From assembly GCF_008373765.1 (NCBI RefSeq), contig NZ_VUJW01000010.1, positions 186,001 through 250,000 on the forward strand: DNA of 64,000 nt, written 5' to 3'. The DNA is from Nocardioides antri. GTDB lineage: Bacteria; Actinomycetota; Actinomycetes; Propionibacteriales; Nocardioidaceae. The translations under genes were made by a program, and so were the position numbers. The notes beneath the pieces are model-generated. The model made no database searches and had not been told where the DNA came from. It saw only the letters and a list, made by a program, of their open reading frames with translations. Below, piece by piece: positions 1 through 10,585 of the stretch (its first letter is position 1; the number at the start of each line of letters is the position of its first letter).

Positions 1-593
1 GCGTGGCGGGTCAGGATCGCGATCTCGTCGGTGCGCGGCGGCACCGGGAGGACCACCTTGAGCAGGAACCGGTCGAGCTGCGCCTCCGGGAGCGGGTAGG
101 TGCCTTCGTACTCGATCGGGTTCTGCGTGGCCGCGACCAGGAACGGGCGGGGAAGCGGCCGGGTGACGCCGTCGGCCGAGACCTGGCCCTCCTCCATCGC
201 CTCCAGCAGCGCCGACTGCGTCTTCGGGGGCGTCCGGTTGATCTCGTCGGCCAGCAGCAGGTTCGTGAAGACGGGACCCTCCCGGAACGAGAGCCTGCCG
301 CCCTGGCTGCCCGTGCTGTCGATCACCAGCGAGCCGGTGATGTCACCGGGCATCAGGTCGGGTGTGAACTGCACCCGCCGCGCCTCGACCGCCAGCGACG
401 CGGCCAACGTGCGCACGAGGAGCGTCTTCGCCGTACCCGGCACGCCCTCCATCAGCACGTGGCCGCTGCAGAGCAGCGCGACGAGCAGGCCCGACACGGC
501 GGCGTCCTGGCCGACGACGGCCTTGCCGACCTCGTGTCGTACGGCGAGCAACCGCTCCCTCAGGGCGTCGTTGTCTGCTGTGTCGGGGGTCAT
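1..593 (-). CDS. MoxR-family AAA+ ATPase, C-terminal end outside the window
   Basis: Partial gene; 197 codons are visible. Reading the minus strand, residues 50-57 are a Walker A motif (GVPGTAKT), 112-120 a Walker B (LLLADEINR), 155-164 the sensor region [10 protein letters not shown], and 168-176 LPEAQLDRF, all typical of MoxR ATPases. MoxR proteins act as chaperone-like ATPases in the maturation or regulation of partner, often membrane-linked, proteins. The ATG start overlaps the stop of the DUF4350 gene as ATGA, so the two are translationally coupled. It is the last visible gene of a four-gene minus-strand operon; a DUF58 protein commonly follows in related genomes but lies outside this window. 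The family is certain, the substrate unknown. Confidence 0.93.
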   Translation of the reverse strand, partial: MTPDTADNDALRERLLAVRHEVGKAVVGQDAAVSGLLVALLCSGHVLMEGVPGTAKTLLVRTLAASLAVEARRVQFTPDLMPGDITGSLVIDSTGSQGGRLSFREGPVFTNLLLADEINRTPPKTQSALLEAMEEGQVSADGVTRPLPRPFLVAATQNPIEYEGTYPLPEAQLDRFLLKVVLPVPPRTDEIAILTRH

Positions 594-1753
594 CCGCGGC
601 GTACCTCTCTGTCGAGCTGGGTGAGTTCCTGGGCGAGCCGGACGAGGCCGTCGTCCGTGCTCGGGGCGGGGGCGCGGAGGGCGAGCAGCCCGCCGATCTC
701 GTCGTCGCGACGGCCGAGGTGGCGGGCCACCGCGCTGATCACCTCGGCCTCGGACGCCCCCCGCCCGAGCCGGAGGCTGTCGGCCAGCCGGCGCCGGGCT
801 GCCGTCCGCAGCGCCCCGGCGGCGTAGGCGCGGTCGTCGGCGCGACGGTACATCCGGCCGCGGCTGCGGGTCGTCTCGACGGCCCGGACGACGACCGGGA
901 GCGGCTCGGAGGCGAGCCTGCCGAGGCGCCGGCCGCGCCACCACATCAGCGCGATCACGGCGACGAACGCGAGCCACAGCGACGGCGCCAGCCAGCCGGG
1001 GGCGAAGGTCCACAGGCTGACCGCCTCGTCCTCGGCCGCGTCGTCGTAGGTCGGGAGGTACCAGACGAGCCGGTCGTTCCCGCCCAGCAGCCGGAGCACC
1101 ACCGCGGCGTTGTCGTCCCGCAGCACCTGGTCGTTGCTGAGGGCCTGCCCGGCGCCGAAGTACGTCGTCCCGCCGCCGCCCTCCGCCAGCACGTAGCCGT
1201 CGCCGGCGGGGAAGCACCCGTCCGCGGTGTCGTAGGCGAACGCGCTGTCGACGGTCAGGGAGAGCGCGTCGAAGCGCTCGTCGCCGCAGTCGCCGGACGT
1301 CTCGTCGGAGGCGTACGACGCCTCGACGCCCTTCTCGACCTCCCTCAGCACGTGGTGCGGCGGCTCGACCAGGACGACGTCGGCGCCGCGGGTGTCGCGG
1401 TCGAGACGCTCGACCGTGCTCGGCGCGAGCTGGTCGGCGCCGGTGACGACCACGGTCGTGCCCGGGCCGGCGCCCGCGGCGTGGAGCTCGGCGGCGGAGC
1501 GCGCGATCGTCACGTCGACGCCCTCGTCCCCGAGCACCTGGGCGAGCGCCTGCGCACCCTCGGGGTCGGGGTTCTGCGGGTCGAGCGGGGCGGAGTACTC
1601 CTGGTCCCCGCCGCCCGTCCACACCGCGACGGCCAGCGCCAGTGCCAGGGCCAGGCCGACGACGAACCAGATCCGGTTGCGCCGGAAGAACCCTGCCTCC
1701 GCAGCGGTCGTCGGGTCGTCGGTGGTCGCCGGGGGAGCGGTGTCCGTCGTCAT
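590..1753 (-). CDS. DUF4350 domain-containing membrane protein
   Basis: 387 residues. The N-terminus is a short polar segment, then one hydrophobic helix (about residues 30-50, [17 protein letters not shown]). A soluble extracytoplasmic domain of roughly 200 residues follows with the DUF4350 pattern (a segment beginning [13 protein letters not shown], later [20 protein letters not shown]). A second transmembrane helix lies near residue 265 ([19 protein letters not shown]), and the C-terminus is a basic cytoplasmic tail. The start is the ATG at 1753, which overlaps the upstream DUF4129 stop (ATGA). Genes of this family sit beside MoxR and DUF4129 genes in many Actinobacteria, as here. Biochemical role is unknown; an envelope-linked function with the MoxR ATPase is inferred. 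Confidence 0.88.
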   Translation of the reverse strand: MTTDTAPPATTDDPTTAAEAGFFRRNRIWFVVGLALALALAVAVWTGGGDQEYSAPLDPQNPDPEGAQALAQVLGDEGVDVTIARSAAELHAAGAGPGTTVVVTGADQLAPSTVERLDRDTRGADVVLVEPPHHVLREVEKGVEASYASDETSGDCGDERFDALSLTVDSAFAYDTADGCFPAGDGYVLAEGGGGTTYFGAGQALSNDQVLRDDNAAVVLRLLGGNDRLVWYLPTYDDAAEDEAVSLWTFAPGWLAPSLWLAFVAVIALMWWRGRRLGRLASEPLPVVVRAVETTRSRGRMYRRADDRAYAAGALRTAARRRLADSLRLGRGASEAEVISAVARHLGRRDDEIGGLLALRAPAPSTDDGLVRLAQELTQLDREVRRG

Positions 1754-2397
1754 CGGGCCCGCTCCCGGCGGCGGCCGGCGAGCTCGTCGTCGAGCGCCAG
1801 CACGTCGGCAGCCTGCTCGCGGGTCGCCGGGTGGTCGCCGTACAGGACGGAGTCGAAGAGGTCGGCGCTGCGGTCGATGAGGTGCCGCTGCGCCGGGAAC
1901 TCCCGCCCGAGGGATCCGGCGAGCTCGTGGGCGGTCGCCTGCGGGAGGTCCTCGATCCGGCCGCGCTCGACCTGGCGTACGGCGAGCGCCCGGAAGCCGT
2001 CGACGAGCGCGTCGTCGTGGTGCCCCTCCGCCAGTGCGGCCTCCGCCCGGGCGCGCAGCTCCGCGGCGCTGACGACCTCGCCGGTCAGGGCGGGCGCCCG
2101 ATCGACCCCGACCCTCGCGGTCCGTCGGGCACGCGAGACGAGCAGCCCGATGCCGACGGCGAGGAGGACACCGATCAGGATCGCCGCGAACCACCCCAGC
2201 GACGGGATCCGCTCGGCGGCGCCCACTCCGTCCGCGAAGCGGCGCTCGATCCAGTGCTGGATCCGCTCGAGCAGGTCGGCGTCGTGGTACTCCGGCTTCG
2301 CGAGCTCGCGGCGCAGCAGCGAGCGCCCGTCGTCGCCGCTCGGGTCGAGCGGCGGGTCGGCGAGGCGCGTCGCGGCGGCCGGGAGGGCAGGGGTCAC
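1750..2397 (-). CDS. DUF4129 domain-containing membrane protein
   Basis: 215 residues with a GTG start at 2397 that overlaps the preceding stop as GTGA. An N-terminal stretch rich in charged residues leads to one transmembrane helix (about residues 65-86, [20 protein letters not shown]). The C-terminal DUF4129 domain carries the expected pattern: a [25 protein letters not shown]-type helix, then the segment with [12 protein letters not shown]. It lies between the multi-pass membrane protein and the DUF4350 protein, coupled to both. DUF4129 domains occur near transglutaminase-like and MoxR genes and are thought to belong to envelope protein complexes; no enzymatic residues are visible. The function stays unassigned. 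Confidence 0.85.
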   Translation of the reverse strand: MTPALPAAATRLADPPLDPSGDDGRSLLRRELAKPEYHDADLLERIQHWIERRFADGVGAAERIPSLGWFAAILIGVLLAVGIGLLVSRARRTARVGVDRAPALTGEVVSAAELRARAEAALAEGHHDDALVDGFRALAVRQVERGRIEDLPQATAHELAGSLGREFPAQRHLIDRSADLFDSVLYGDHPATREQAADVLALDDELAGRRRERAR

Positions 2398-3491
2398 CGC
2401 GGGATCAGCCCGGCCTCGGCCATCAGCTCGACGTCGTACGCCTCCTTGCGCATGCGCTGGTCGAGGTACTGCAGCGACGTCACCGCGGCCGTGAACGGCG
2501 CGACGAAGGCGTTCTGGATCACCAGGGAGACCGCCTGGGTGAGCACCAGGATCAGGACGACGTACTCCGGCACGAGGGCGCCGGCGATCTGCCCGCCGAC
2601 GGACACCGGGAGCGTGAGGAGGTAGCCCGCGGTGCCGGTCATCAGCAGGGTCAGCAGGCCGATCCCGAGCGTCCGCCAGAACTGGCCGGCCGTGAGCCGC
2701 CAGTTGCGGCCGAACGACCCGAAGACCCCGATCGGCTCGAGCATCAGGGCCGGGGTCGCCAGGTAGACGACCTTCACCCACAGCCACACGAGCAGCGGGA
2801 TGGACCCGAGCGTGAGCACGATCGCGAGCAGCACGGTGACCAGGACGTCCTCGGTCACGACGGCGACCACGACCACGATCGCGACGAGGAGCAAGATCGC
2901 GAAGGTGGCGGCGAAGCCGACGAGGAACGCCTGGCCGACGAGCCGCCAGCGCTTGCCGTACGTCGCCGCCCAGGCCTCCGCCAGGGTGAGCCGGCGGCCG
3001 ACGGCCGCGGCGTGCGTGACGTGGGCGACCATCCCGGTGACGAAGATGACGCCGAGCTGGGCGGCGTAGATCCCGAGGACGAGGGACCCGAAGGACCCCA
3101 GCAGCCCGAGCGCCTCGGCCGTGCCGGCGTCGTCGGACACCTCGCCGTCGGCGCCGAGGCCGGTACCGACGGTGAACGCCGTGACCGTGCTGACGACGAC
3201 CGGGATCAGCATCGCGACCGCCGTGACGAGGACGGCAGCACCGACGGTCGCCTTCGGGTTGAAGCGGATGATCCGGAAGGCGCCGTCGTAGATGTTGCCG
3301 AGCGTCAGCGGCCGCAGGGGCACCGCGCCGGGCTTGTGCGCAGCGCCGAGCATCCCGGGGACGGGCAGCCGCGGCGCCGGGGGCGCGGAGGCCCCCCAGG
3401 CCGGCGCTTCGGGCGGTGGACCACCCGGACCGGGCGGCTCCTCGGGGAGGGGCGCGCCGGGCGGGGGGAAGTGGTGCGGTGAGCCGGTCAT
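2394..3491 (-). CDS. Multi-pass membrane protein, first gene of the MoxR operon
   Basis: 365 residues from the ATG at 3491, chosen because it has a strong Shine-Dalgarno sequence (AAGGAG) and because the open frame further upstream lacks one. The first 80 or so residues are rich in Pro and Gly and should be cytoplasmic. The rest has about six hydrophobic segments, beginning near the motif PLTLGNIYDGAFRIIRFNP. That motif and the helix pattern resemble the membrane domain attached to some glycerophosphodiester phosphodiesterases, but no catalytic domain is present. It heads the operon with DUF4129, DUF4350 and MoxR. A structural or transport-related envelope role is a guess. Confidence 0.75.
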   Translation of the reverse strand: MTGSPHHFPPPGAPLPEEPPGPGGPPPEAPAWGASAPPAPRLPVPGMLGAAHKPGAVPLRPLTLGNIYDGAFRIIRFNPKATVGAAVLVTAVAMLIPVVVSTVTAFTVGTGLGADGEVSDDAGTAEALGLLGSFGSLVLGIYAAQLGVIFVTGMVAHVTHAAAVGRRLTLAEAWAATYGKRWRLVGQAFLVGFAATFAILLLVAIVVVVAVVTEDVLVTVLLAIVLTLGSIPLLVWLWVKVVYLATPALMLEPIGVFGSFGRNWRLTAGQFWRTLGIGLLTLLMTGTAGYLLTLPVSVGGQIAGALVPEYVVLILVLTQAVSLVIQNAFVAPFTAAVTSLQYLDQRMRKEAYDVELMAEAGLIPR

Positions 3492-3968
3492 CGCACTCCT
3501 TCTTGCTCGCTCGGTCGGTGAGGGAAACCCCGACCGAGCGGAGGCGTCGCCCGGGATCGCCGCCCATCCTTCCACCAGGGGCCATTCCAATTTGGTGCGG
3601 CGCCCGGACCTCTGCCAAGATATCCAGGTTGCTCCGGCGGGTTGCCGGGGTGCGGCACATCTTGACTACTGAATCGCGTCTCCCGAGCAGGTGACCTGGA
3701 GTGATCTCCGGGTGCCGCTCCTGGATGAGGTCAGTGGTGCGGTGCGCCGGACCCAGGGAGACCCGATCAGCCTGACGAACCGTCGGGCGTCCCACACAAC
3801 AGCATTGATCCGCAGGGCGGACGTGCGCGCCGAACAGAGTTTGATTTCTGGGCAGCGACACGCCCGACCTCGGGGGTCGGAGCTGCGGGGCGAGGAACAG
3901 GGCGGGACCGACTCAAACCCGAGGACGTCTCCACACAGTGGCGGAGAGAAGAAGGACGAGAGAGACCT
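3492..3968. other. Divergent spacer between the MoxR operon and rpsJ
   Basis: 477 bp with no convincing gene. It must hold the promoter of the minus-strand membrane-protein operon and the promoter and leader of the S10 operon. The middle is somewhat AT-richer than its flanks. A small hairpin (CCGACC / GGTCGG around 3867-3883) lies in the last 110 bp before rpsJ, and a purine-rich Shine-Dalgarno tract (GAGAAGAAGGACGAGAG) immediately precedes rpsJ. I could not identify a -35/-10 pair with confidence. Confidence 0.5.
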
Positions 3969-4277
3969 ATGGCGGGACAGAAGATCCGCATCAGGCTCAA
4001 GGCCTATGACCACGAGGTGATCGACACCTCGGCGCGGAAGATCGTGGACACCGTCACCCGTACGGGTGCGAAGGTCGCCGGCCCGGTGCCGCTGCCGACC
4101 GAGAAGAACGTCTTCTGTGTCATCCGCTCGCCCCACAAGTACAAGGACTCGCGCGAGCACTTCGAGATGCGCACCCACAAGCGCCTCATCGACATCATCG
4201 ACCCGACCCCGAAGACCGTCGACAGCCTCATGCGGCTCGACCTGCCGGCGGGCGTCGACATCGAGATCAAGCTCTGA
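3969..4277 (+). CDS. rpsJ: 30S ribosomal protein S10
   Basis: 102 residues, the usual bacterial length. It begins [19 protein letters not shown], the standard S10 N-terminus, and ends with the conserved [13 protein letters not shown]10 is in the 30S head and also serves as NusE in transcription antitermination through contact with NusG and NusB. It is the first gene of the S10 operon. The start ATG follows a purine-rich ribosome binding site. The next gene, rplC, begins 11 nt downstream. Confidence 0.99.
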   Translation: MAGQKIRIRLKAYDHEVIDTSARKIVDTVTRTGAKVAGPVPLPTEKNVFCVIRSPHKYKDSREHFEMRTHKRLIDIIDPTPKTVDSLMRLDLPAGVDIEIKL

Positions 4278-4288
4278 GGAAGTTGCTC

Positions 4289-4939
4289 ATGACGATCGAA
4301 CGCAATGTGAAGGGCCTGCTGGGCACGAAGCTCGGCATGACCCAGCTGTGGGACGAGAACAACCGCATCGTCCCCGTGACCGTGGTCGCGGCCACCACCA
4401 ACGTGGTGACCCAGGTCCGCCAGCCCGAGCCGGACGGCTACAACGCCATCCAGATCGGCTACGGCGAGATCGAGGGCCGCAAGGTCAACCAGCCGCAGGC
4501 GGGTCACTTCGCCAAGGCCGGCACGACCCCGCGCCGTCACCTCATCGAGATCCGCACGGCGGACGCCCCGACCTACACCGTCGGCCAGGAGATCCCGGTC
4601 GACACCTTCGAGCCGGGCCAGGTCATCGACGTGACCGGCACCAGCAAGGGCAAGGGCTTCGCGGGTGTCATGAAGCGCCACGGCTTCGCCGGTGTCAGCG
4701 CCTCGCACGGTGCCCACCGCAACCACCGCAAGCCGGGCTCGATCGGCGCCTGCGCCACGCCCGGCCGGGTCTTCAAGGGCATGCGGATGGCCGGCCGGAT
4801 GGGTAGCGACACCGTCACCACCCAGAACGTCACCGTCCACGCGGTCGACGTCGAGAAGGGCCTGATCCTGCTCAAGGGTGCCGTCCCCGGCCCCAAGGGC
4901 GGCGTCGTCGTCCTCCGGACCAGCGCGAAGAAGGGTTGA
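4289..4939 (+). CDS. rplC: 50S ribosomal protein L3
   Basis: 216 residues starting [19 protein letters not shown]. The ATG at 4289 is preferred to a TTG two codons earlier because it sits at proper spacing from GAGGAAG. L3 binds 23S rRNA near the peptidyl transferase centre. The long central loop and the glycine-rich segment [13 protein letters not shown], followed by the conserved [15 protein letters not shown] region, are intact. Second gene of the S10 operon. Confidence 0.99.
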   Translation: MTIERNVKGLLGTKLGMTQLWDENNRIVPVTVVAATTNVVTQVRQPEPDGYNAIQIGYGEIEGRKVNQPQAGHFAKAGTTPRRHLIEIRTADAPTYTVGQEIPVDTFEPGQVIDVTGTSKGKGFAGVMKRHGFAGVSASHGAHRNHRKPGSIGACATPGRVFKGMRMAGRMGSDTVTTQNVTVHAVDVEKGLILLKGAVPGPKGGVVVLRTSAKKG

Positions 4940-4944
4940 TCGCC

Positions 4945-5583
4945 ATGGCCATCAAGACCGTCAAGGTTGAGCTCCCCGCCGAGATCTTCGACGTCGACGT
5001 CAGCGTCCCGCTGATCCACCAGGTCGTCGTCGCCCAGCAGGCCGCTGCGCGTCAGGGCACCCACGCCACCAAGACCCGCGCCGACGTGCGCGGTGGTGGC
5101 CGCAAGCCCTACAAGCAGAAGGGCACCGGCCGCGCCCGCCAGGGCTCGACCCGCGCGCCGCAGTTCGCCGGCGGTGGCGTCGTCCACGGCCCGCAGCCGC
5201 GTGACTACAGCCAGCGGACCCCGAAGAAGATGAAGGCCGCCGCGCTGCGCGGCGCCCTCACCGACCGGGCCCGCAACGAGCGGATCCACGTGGTGGAGGG
5301 CCTCGTCTCCGGCGACAAGCCGTCGACGAAGGCCGCGCTCGCCGCGCTGGGCTCGCTCACCGACCGCAACAACTACCTCGTGGTCCTCGAGCGCACCGAC
5401 ACCGTCACCTGGCTGTCGCTGCGCAACGCACCCGAGGTGCACCTGGTCGCCGTCGACCAGCTGAACACCTACGACGTCCTCGCGAGCGACGACGTGGTCT
5501 TCAGCAAGGGCGCGTACGACGCGTTCGTCTCCGGCGCGGCCTACGGCAAGAAGACTGCGTCGGCTGAGGAGGCGGACAAGTGA
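4945..5583 (+). CDS. rplD: 50S ribosomal protein L4
   Basis: 212 residues starting [19 protein letters not shown], with the conserved loop [20 protein letters not shown] that lines the peptide exit tunnel. In Enterobacteria L4 also represses its own operon through an rpsJ leader; I see no matching leader here. The ATG at 4945 is six bases past the rplC stop. The last codons overlap the GTG of rplW (GTGA). Confidence 0.99.
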   Translation: MAIKTVKVELPAEIFDVDVSVPLIHQVVVAQQAAARQGTHATKTRADVRGGGRKPYKQKGTGRARQGSTRAPQFAGGGVVHGPQPRDYSQRTPKKMKAAALRGALTDRARNERIHVVEGLVSGDKPSTKAALAALGSLTDRNNYLVVLERTDTVTWLSLRNAPEVHLVAVDQLNTYDVLASDDVVFSKGAYDAFVSGAAYGKKTASAEEADK

Positions 5584-5882
5584 GCACCCTGCACAAGGAC
5601 CACCGCGACATCCTGATCGCGCCGGTGGTGTCGGAGAAGAGCTACAGCCTGCTCGACTCGAACAAGTACACCTTCCTGGTGCACCCGGACGCCAACAAGA
5701 CCGAGATCAAGATCGCGGTGGAGAAGGTGTTCAAGGTCAAGGTGACCTCGGTCAACACCCTCAACCGCCCGGGCAAGACCCGGCGCACGCGGTACGGCAT
5801 CGGCAAGCGCAAGGACACGAAGCGCGCGATCGTCAGCCTCGCCGAGGGGCACCGCATCGACATCTTCGGAGGACCGAACTGA
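5580..5882 (+). CDS. rplW: 50S ribosomal protein L23
   Basis: 100 residues with a GTG start that overlaps the rplD stop by four bases (GTGA). The sequence [20 protein letters not shown] and the later [19 protein letters not shown] are standard for L23, which sits at the tunnel exit and docks trigger factor and the signal recognition particle. Its stop overlaps the rplB ATG by one base (TGATG). Confidence 0.98.
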   Translation: MSTLHKDHRDILIAPVVSEKSYSLLDSNKYTFLVHPDANKTEIKIAVEKVFKVKVTSVNTLNRPGKTRRTRYGIGKRKDTKRAIVSLAEGHRIDIFGGPN

Positions 5883-6718
5883 TGGCTATCCGCAAGTACA
5901 AGCCGACCACCCCGGGCCGTCGCGGCTCCTCGGTGGCCGACTTCGTCGAGATCACCCGGACCACGCCGGAGAAGTCGCTCACGCGCCCGCTCCCGAAGAA
6001 GGGCGGCCGCAACAACCAGGGCCGGATCACCACCCGGCACCAGGGCGGCGGTCACAAGCGGGCCTACCGGATCATCGACTTCCGTCGCTACGACAAGGAC
6101 GGCATCCCGGCGAAGGTCGCTCACATCGAGTACGACCCGAACCGCACCGCTCGCATCGCGCTGCTGCACTACGCCGACGGCGAGAAGCGCTACATCATCG
6201 CGCCGAAGGACCTGGTCCAGGGCATGCGCGTGGAGGCCGGCGTCGGGGCCGATATCAAGCCCGGCAACAACCTGCCGCTGCGCAACATCCCGGTCGGCAC
6301 GACGATCCACTGCGTCGAGCTGCGCCCGGGCGGGGGTGCCAAGATGGCCCGCTCCGCCGGCAACAGCGCCCAGCTCGTCGCCCGTGAGGGCTCGCGCGCC
6401 ACGCTGCGTCTGCCCTCGGGCGAGATGCGGTTCGTCGACGTGCGCTGCCGCGCGACGGTCGGCGAGGTCGGCAACGCCGAGCAGTCGAACATCAACTGGG
6501 GCAAGGCCGGCCGGATGCGGTGGAAGGGCAAGCGCCCGACCGTCCGCGGTGTCGTCATGAACCCCGTCGACCACCCGCACGGCGGTGGTGAGGGCAAGAC
6601 GTCCGGTGGTCGCCACCCGGTCTCGCCCTGGGGCAAGGCCGAGGGCCGTACGCGCAAGCGCAAGGCCTCCGACGCCCAGATCATCCGTCGTCGCAAGTCC
6701 GGCAAGGGTAGGAAGTAA
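5882..6718 (+). CDS. rplB: 50S ribosomal protein L2
   Basis: 278 residues, normal length. The C-terminal segment [15 protein letters not shown] holds the histidine long linked to peptidyl transferase assembly. The N-terminal RNA-binding part includes [19 protein letters not shown]2 is a primary 23S rRNA binder needed for subunit association. Coupled to rplW by a one-base overlap; rpsS starts six bases after its stop. Confidence 0.99.
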   Translation: MAIRKYKPTTPGRRGSSVADFVEITRTTPEKSLTRPLPKKGGRNNQGRITTRHQGGGHKRAYRIIDFRRYDKDGIPAKVAHIEYDPNRTARIALLHYADGEKRYIIAPKDLVQGMRVEAGVGADIKPGNNLPLRNIPVGTTIHCVELRPGGGAKMARSAGNSAQLVAREGSRATLRLPSGEMRFVDVRCRATVGEVGNAEQSNINWGKAGRMRWKGKRPTVRGVVMNPVDHPHGGGEGKTSGGRHPVSPWGKAEGRTRKRKASDAQIIRRRKSGKGRK

Positions 6719-6723
6719 CTGAG

Positions 6724-7005
6724 ATGCCTCGCAGCCTGAAGAAGGGCCCCTTCGTCGACGACCACCTGATGAAGAAGGTGGACGCCGAGAACGAGAAGGG
6801 CAGCCACAACGTCATCAAGACCTGGTCGCGCCGCTCGATGATCGTCCCCGCGATGATCGGTCACACGATCGCGGTCCACGACGGTCGCAAGCACGTGCCG
6901 GTGTTCGTGTCCGACTCGATGGTCGGCCACAAGCTGGGCGAGTTCGCCCCCACCCGCACCTACCGCGGCCACGTCAAGGAAGACCGGAAGGGGCGTCGTC
7001 GATGA
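6724..7005 (+). CDS. rpsS: 30S ribosomal protein S19
   Basis: 93 residues beginning [19 protein letters not shown], with the conserved [20 protein letters not shown] and the C-terminal [11 protein letters not shown]19 forms a complex with S13 in the 30S head and contacts the A-site tRNA. Its TGA overlaps the rplV ATG (ATGA), implying coupled translation. Confidence 0.99.
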   Translation: MPRSLKKGPFVDDHLMKKVDAENEKGSHNVIKTWSRRSMIVPAMIGHTIAVHDGRKHVPVFVSDSMVGHKLGEFAPTRTYRGHVKEDRKGRRR

Positions 7006-7424
7006 CCGCCACTGACCGCCGGCGCACGAGCGCCCGGCGCGAGTCGCTGCTCGGTGACCAGCCGGGCGCGTTCGCGAGCGCTCGCTTCGTCCGGATCACC
7101 CCGATGAAGGCCCGCCGGGTCGTCGACATGGTCCGCGGCATGCCCGTGGACGAGGCTCAGTCGATCCTCGCCTTCAGCCCCCAGGCGGCCTCCAAGACCG
7201 TCGCCAAGGTGCTCGACAGCGCGATCGCCAACGCCGGGACCACCGAGGGCCTGCCGACCGGAGACCTCGTGGTCTCCGTCGCCCAGGTCGACGAGGGCCC
7301 CACGATGAAGCGCTGGCGTCCGCGTGCGCAGGGCCGGGCCACCCGGATCAACAAGCGCACCAGCCACATCACCATCGCGGTCCAGCCGGCCGACGTCGTC
7401 GCCGGGAAGGGCGGTAAGAAGTAA
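7002..7424 (+). CDS. rplV: 50S ribosomal protein L22
   Basis: 140 residues, about 30 longer than the E. coli protein because of a basic N-terminal extension before the usual core ([18 protein letters not shown]). The beta-hairpin that lines the exit tunnel ([20 protein letters not shown]) is intact. The start overlaps the rpsS stop (ATGA). A shorter start at an internal codon is possible, but the overlap favours the long form. Confidence 0.97.
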   Translation: MTATDRRRTSARRESLLGDQPGAFASARFVRITPMKARRVVDMVRGMPVDEAQSILAFSPQAASKTVAKVLDSAIANAGTTEGLPTGDLVVSVAQVDEGPTMKRWRPRAQGRATRINKRTSHITIAVQPADVVAGKGGKK

Positions 7425-8245
7425 TGGGTCAGAAGATCAACCCGAACGGCTTCCGTCTCGGCATCTCCACCGACCACAAGTCGCGGTGGTACGCCGACAA
7501 GCTGTACAAGTCGTACGTCGGCGAGGACGTCGCCATCCGCAAGCTGCTCTCGAAGGGCATGGAGCGCGCCGGCATCGCCAAGGTCGAGATCGAGCGCACC
7601 CGTGACCGGGTCCGCGTCGACATCCACACCGCCCGGCCGGGCATCGTCATCGGCCGTCGCGGCGCGGAGGCCGACCGGATCCGCGGCGAGCTCGAGAAGC
7701 TGACCGGCAAGCAGGTCCAGCTCAACATCCTCGAGGTCAAGAACCCCGAGGTCGACGCCCAGCTCGTCGCCCAGGGTGTGGCCGAGCAGCTGTCGGGCCG
7801 TGTCCAGTTCCGCCGCGCGATGCGCAAGGCCATGCAGACCTCGATGCGGTCCGGTGCCAAGGGCATCCGGATCCAGTGCTCCGGCCGCCTCAACGGCGCC
7901 GAGATGTCGCGCACCGAGTTCTACCGCGAGGGCCGCGTCCCGCTGCACACGCTGCGTGCCGACATCGACTACGGCTTCTACGAGGCCCGCACCACCTTCG
8001 GCCGTATCGGCGTCAAGGTGTGGATCTACAAGGGCGAGGTCGCCGGCACCCGTGCCGAGCGCCAGGCCCAGGCCGCTGCCCGCGCCGGTGTCCCCGGCCG
8101 GGGTGGCCGTCCCAGCCGTGGCGGTGACCGTCCGACCCGTGGGTCGCGCGGGGACCGTCCCACCCGCTCGGACCGCGACTCCGCCCCCGCGGCGGACGCG
8201 CCGGCTGCCGAGCCGACTGCTTCCACCAGCGGAACGGAGTCCTGA
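7424..8245 (+). CDS. rpsC: 30S ribosomal protein S3
   Basis: 273 residues. The first 215 or so match S3: the KH type-2 domain with [20 protein letters not shown], and the C-terminal domain with ECSGRL-like [17 protein letters not shown]3 helps form the mRNA entry tunnel. Residues from about 215 on are an extension: a Gly/Arg tract ([19 protein letters not shown]) followed by an Ala/acidic tail. Such tails are common in Actinobacteria. The start overlaps the rplV stop by one base. Confidence 0.98.
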   Translation: MGQKINPNGFRLGISTDHKSRWYADKLYKSYVGEDVAIRKLLSKGMERAGIAKVEIERTRDRVRVDIHTARPGIVIGRRGAEADRIRGELEKLTGKQVQLNILEVKNPEVDAQLVAQGVAEQLSGRVQFRRAMRKAMQTSMRSGAKGIRIQCSGRLNGAEMSRTEFYREGRVPLHTLRADIDYGFYEARTTFGRIGVKVWIYKGEVAGTRAERQAQAAARAGVPGRGGRPSRGGDRPTRGSRGDRPTRSDRDSAPAADAPAAEPTASTSGTES

Positions 8246-8248
8246 GCC

Positions 8249-8668
8249 ATGTTGATGCCGCGTCGCGTCAAGCACCGCAAGCAGCACCACCCGAAGCGTC
8301 GGGGTGCCGCGAAGGGTGGCACCACGCTCGCGTTCGGTGAGTACGGGATCCAGGCAGTCGAGGGTCACTACGTGACCAACCGGCAGATCGAGTCCGCCCG
8401 TATCGCCATGACCCGTCACATCAAGCGTGGCGGCAAGGTGTGGATCAACATCTACCCGGACCGCCCGCTCACCAAGAAGCCGGCCGAGACCCGCATGGGT
8501 TCCGGTAAGGGCTCGCCCGAGTGGTGGGTCGCCAACGTCAAGCCCGGTCGCGTCATGTTCGAGCTGTCCGGTGTGCCGGAGGACGTCGCCCGCGAGGCGA
8601 TGCGCCGTGCCATCCACAAGCTGCCCATGAAGTGCCGCTTCATCACGCGAGAGGCTGGTGAGTTCTGA
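8249..8668 (+). CDS. rplP: 50S ribosomal protein L16
   Basis: 139 residues beginning [19 protein letters not shown], so the first of two nearby ATGs is used. L16 organises the A site of the 50S subunit. The conserved [20 protein letters not shown] and [19 protein letters not shown] segments are intact. Its stop overlaps the rpmC ATG (TGATG). Confidence 0.99.
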   Translation: MLMPRRVKHRKQHHPKRRGAAKGGTTLAFGEYGIQAVEGHYVTNRQIESARIAMTRHIKRGGKVWINIYPDRPLTKKPAETRMGSGKGSPEWWVANVKPGRVMFELSGVPEDVAREAMRRAIHKLPMKCRFITREAGEF

Positions 8669-8907
8669 TGAGCCAGAGCCTGCAGGCCCACGAGCTCGAC
8701 GAGCTCAACGACATCGACCTCGAGGCCAAGCTGCGCGAGGCCAAGGAGGAGCTGTTCAACCTCCGGTTCCAGGCGGCCACCGGCCAGCTGGAGTCGCACG
8801 GTCGGCTTCGCACGGTCAAGAAGGACATCGCCCGGATCTACACCGTGGTGCGGGAGCGCGAGCTCGGCATCCGGACCGCGCCGGGCTCGGAGGAGGAGAG
8901 CGCATGA
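8668..8907 (+). CDS. rpmC: 50S ribosomal protein L29
   Basis: 79 residues of mostly helical sequence with the conserved [16 protein letters not shown] and [18 protein letters not shown] segments. L29 lies next to L23 at the tunnel exit. It overlaps rpsQ by four bases (ATGA). A short polar tail after the core makes it slightly longer than the E. coli homologue. Confidence 0.98.
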   Translation: MSQSLQAHELDELNDIDLEAKLREAKEELFNLRFQAATGQLESHGRLRTVKKDIARIYTVVRERELGIRTAPGSEEESA

Positions 8908-9173
8908 GCGAGCAGACTGTGGAGCGCAACTCGCGCAAGACCCGCGAGGGCCTGGTCGTCAGCGACAAGATGGACAAGACCGTGGTCGTGTCCGTCGAGG
9001 ACCGCGTCAAGCACGCCCTGTACGGCAAGGTCATGCGCCGCAACACCCGGCTCAAGGCGCACGACGAGCAGAACGAGTGCGGCGTCGGTGATCGCGTCCT
9101 GATCATGGAGACCCGGCCGCTGTCCGCCACCAAGCGCTGGCGCGTCGTCGAGATCCTCGAGCGCGCCAAGTAA
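8904..9173 (+). CDS. rpsQ: 30S ribosomal protein S17
   Basis: 89 residues from the ATG at 8904, which overlaps the rpmC stop (ATGA); a longer open frame upstream is out of the rpmC frame and is not used. The core [20 protein letters not shown] and the OB-fold end [18 protein letters not shown] are diagnostic. S17 is a primary 16S rRNA binder. The S10 part of the cluster ends here, followed by a 66-nt spacer before rplN. Confidence 0.99.
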   Translation: MSEQTVERNSRKTREGLVVSDKMDKTVVVSVEDRVKHALYGKVMRRNTRLKAHDEQNECGVGDRVLIMETRPLSATKRWRVVEILERAK

Positions 9174-9239
9174 ATCCCGTTCGGCCAGGCTCACCGCTCT
9201 GCGTGGCGCTGAGAACCGGCACGACAACCAGGAGAAGAA

Positions 9240-9608
9240 ATGATTCAGCAGGAGTCGCGACTGAAGGTCGCCGACAACACCGGTGCCAAGGAGATCCTTT
9301 GCATCCGTGTGCTCGGTGGCTCGGGTCGTCGCTACGCCGGGATCGGCGACGTCATCGTCGCCACCGTCAAGGACGCGATCCCCGGTGGCAACGTGAAGAA
9401 GGGTGACGTCGTCAAGGCGGTCATCGTGCGCACCGTCAAGGAGCGCCGCCGGCCCGACGGCTCGTACATCCGCTTCGACGAGAACGCCGCCGTGATCCTC
9501 AAGAATGACGGCGAGCCCCGTGGCACCCGCATCTTCGGCCCCGTCGGCCGCGAGCTGCGAGAGAAGAAGTTCATGAAGATCATCTCGCTCGCCCCGGAGG
9601 TGCTGTGA
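9240..9608 (+). CDS. rplN: 50S ribosomal protein L14
   Basis: 122 residues starting [19 protein letters not shown], the standard L14 sequence, after a clear AGGAG site. L14 forms part of the subunit interface and is the target of the silencing factor RsfS. First gene of the spc part of the cluster; its stop overlaps the rplX start by one base. Confidence 0.99.
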   Translation: MIQQESRLKVADNTGAKEILCIRVLGGSGRRYAGIGDVIVATVKDAIPGGNVKKGDVVKAVIVRTVKERRRPDGSYIRFDENAAVILKNDGEPRGTRIFGPVGRELREKKFMKIISLAPEVL

Positions 9609-9997
9609 TGGCCCAGTCCAAGAACGGGTCCAAGAAGGCTCCGAAGATCGCGATCAAGAAGGGCGACACCGTCAAGGTGATCGCGGGCAAGGACAAGGGC
9701 GCCGAGGGCAAGGTCATCAAGGTGCTCCGTGAGGAGCAGCGGGTGGTCGTCGAGGGCGTCAACCGGATCAAGAAGCACACCAAGGTCGTCAACCAGGGCG
9801 GTCGCTCCGGCACCACCGGCGGGATCATCACGACCGAGGCCCCCATCCACGTGTCCAACGTGATGCTGGTCGAGGGCGACGACGTCACCCGCATCGGCTA
9901 CAAGCGGGTCGAGGTCACGAAGCGCCGCCCCGACGGCTCGGAGTACCAGTCGACGCGCAGCGTCCGGATCTCCCGCAAGACCGGGAAGGAAATCTGA
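9608..9997 (+). CDS. rplX: 50S ribosomal protein L24
   Basis: 129 residues. The KOW motif region [20 protein letters not shown] is clear, then [13 protein letters not shown]24 initiates 50S assembly by binding the 5' end of 23S rRNA. The ATG at 9608 (one-base overlap with rplN) is preferred to the GTG one codon earlier. It is about 25 residues longer than E. coli L24 through an insertion and C-terminal extension usual in Actinobacteria. Confidence 0.97.
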   Translation: MAQSKNGSKKAPKIAIKKGDTVKVIAGKDKGAEGKVIKVLREEQRVVVEGVNRIKKHTKVVNQGGRSGTTGGIITTEAPIHVSNVMLVEGDDVTRIGYKRVEVTKRRPDGSEYQSTRSVRISRKTGKEI

Positions 9998-10584
9998 TGA
10001 GCGAGACCACCACGGCGGCCCCTGCGGACTCGGCGAAGGTGACCCCGCGACTCAAGACGAAGTACCGCGAGGAGATCCTCCCGGCGCTGCGGTCGGAGTT
10101 CGAGATCGCCAACGTCATGCAGGTCCCCGGCCTGACCAAGGTCGTCGTCAACATGGGCGTCGGCGAGGCGGCCCGCGACTCGAAGCTGATCGAGGGCGCG
10201 ATCCGCGACCTGACGGCGATCACCGGCCAGAAGCCGGCGGTCACCAAGGCCCGCAAGTCGATCGCCCAGTTCAAGCTCCGCGAGGGCATGCCGATCGGCA
10301 CGCACGTCACGCTGCGCGGCGACCGGATGTGGGAGTTCCTCGACCGGCTGCTGTCGCTGGCGCTGCCGCGCATCCGTGACTTCCGCGGTCTGAGCCCGAA
10401 GCAGTTCGACGGCCAGGGCAACTACACCTTCGGTCTCACCGAGCAGGTCATGTTCCACGAGATCGACCAGGACAAGGTCGACCGGCAGCGGGGCATGGAC
10501 ATCACCATCGTCACCACCGCCACCAACGACGAGCAGGGTCGCGCGCTGCTGAAGCAGCTCGGCTTCCCCTTCAAGGAGAACTGA
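9997..10584 (+). CDS. rplE: 50S ribosomal protein L5
   Basis: 195 residues. After a short N-terminal extension the core matches L5: [16 protein letters not shown], the [17 protein letters not shown] stretch, and FNTTIVTTA-like [19 protein letters not shown]5 forms the 5S rRNA complex with L18 and contacts P-site tRNA. One-base overlap with rplX, two-base gap to rpsN. Confidence 0.98.
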
Positions 10585-10585
10585 C

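Noticed and set aside
3492-3968. An L4-type autoregulatory leader before rpsJ
   Set aside because: The spacer has only small hairpins and nothing like the enterobacterial S10 leader.
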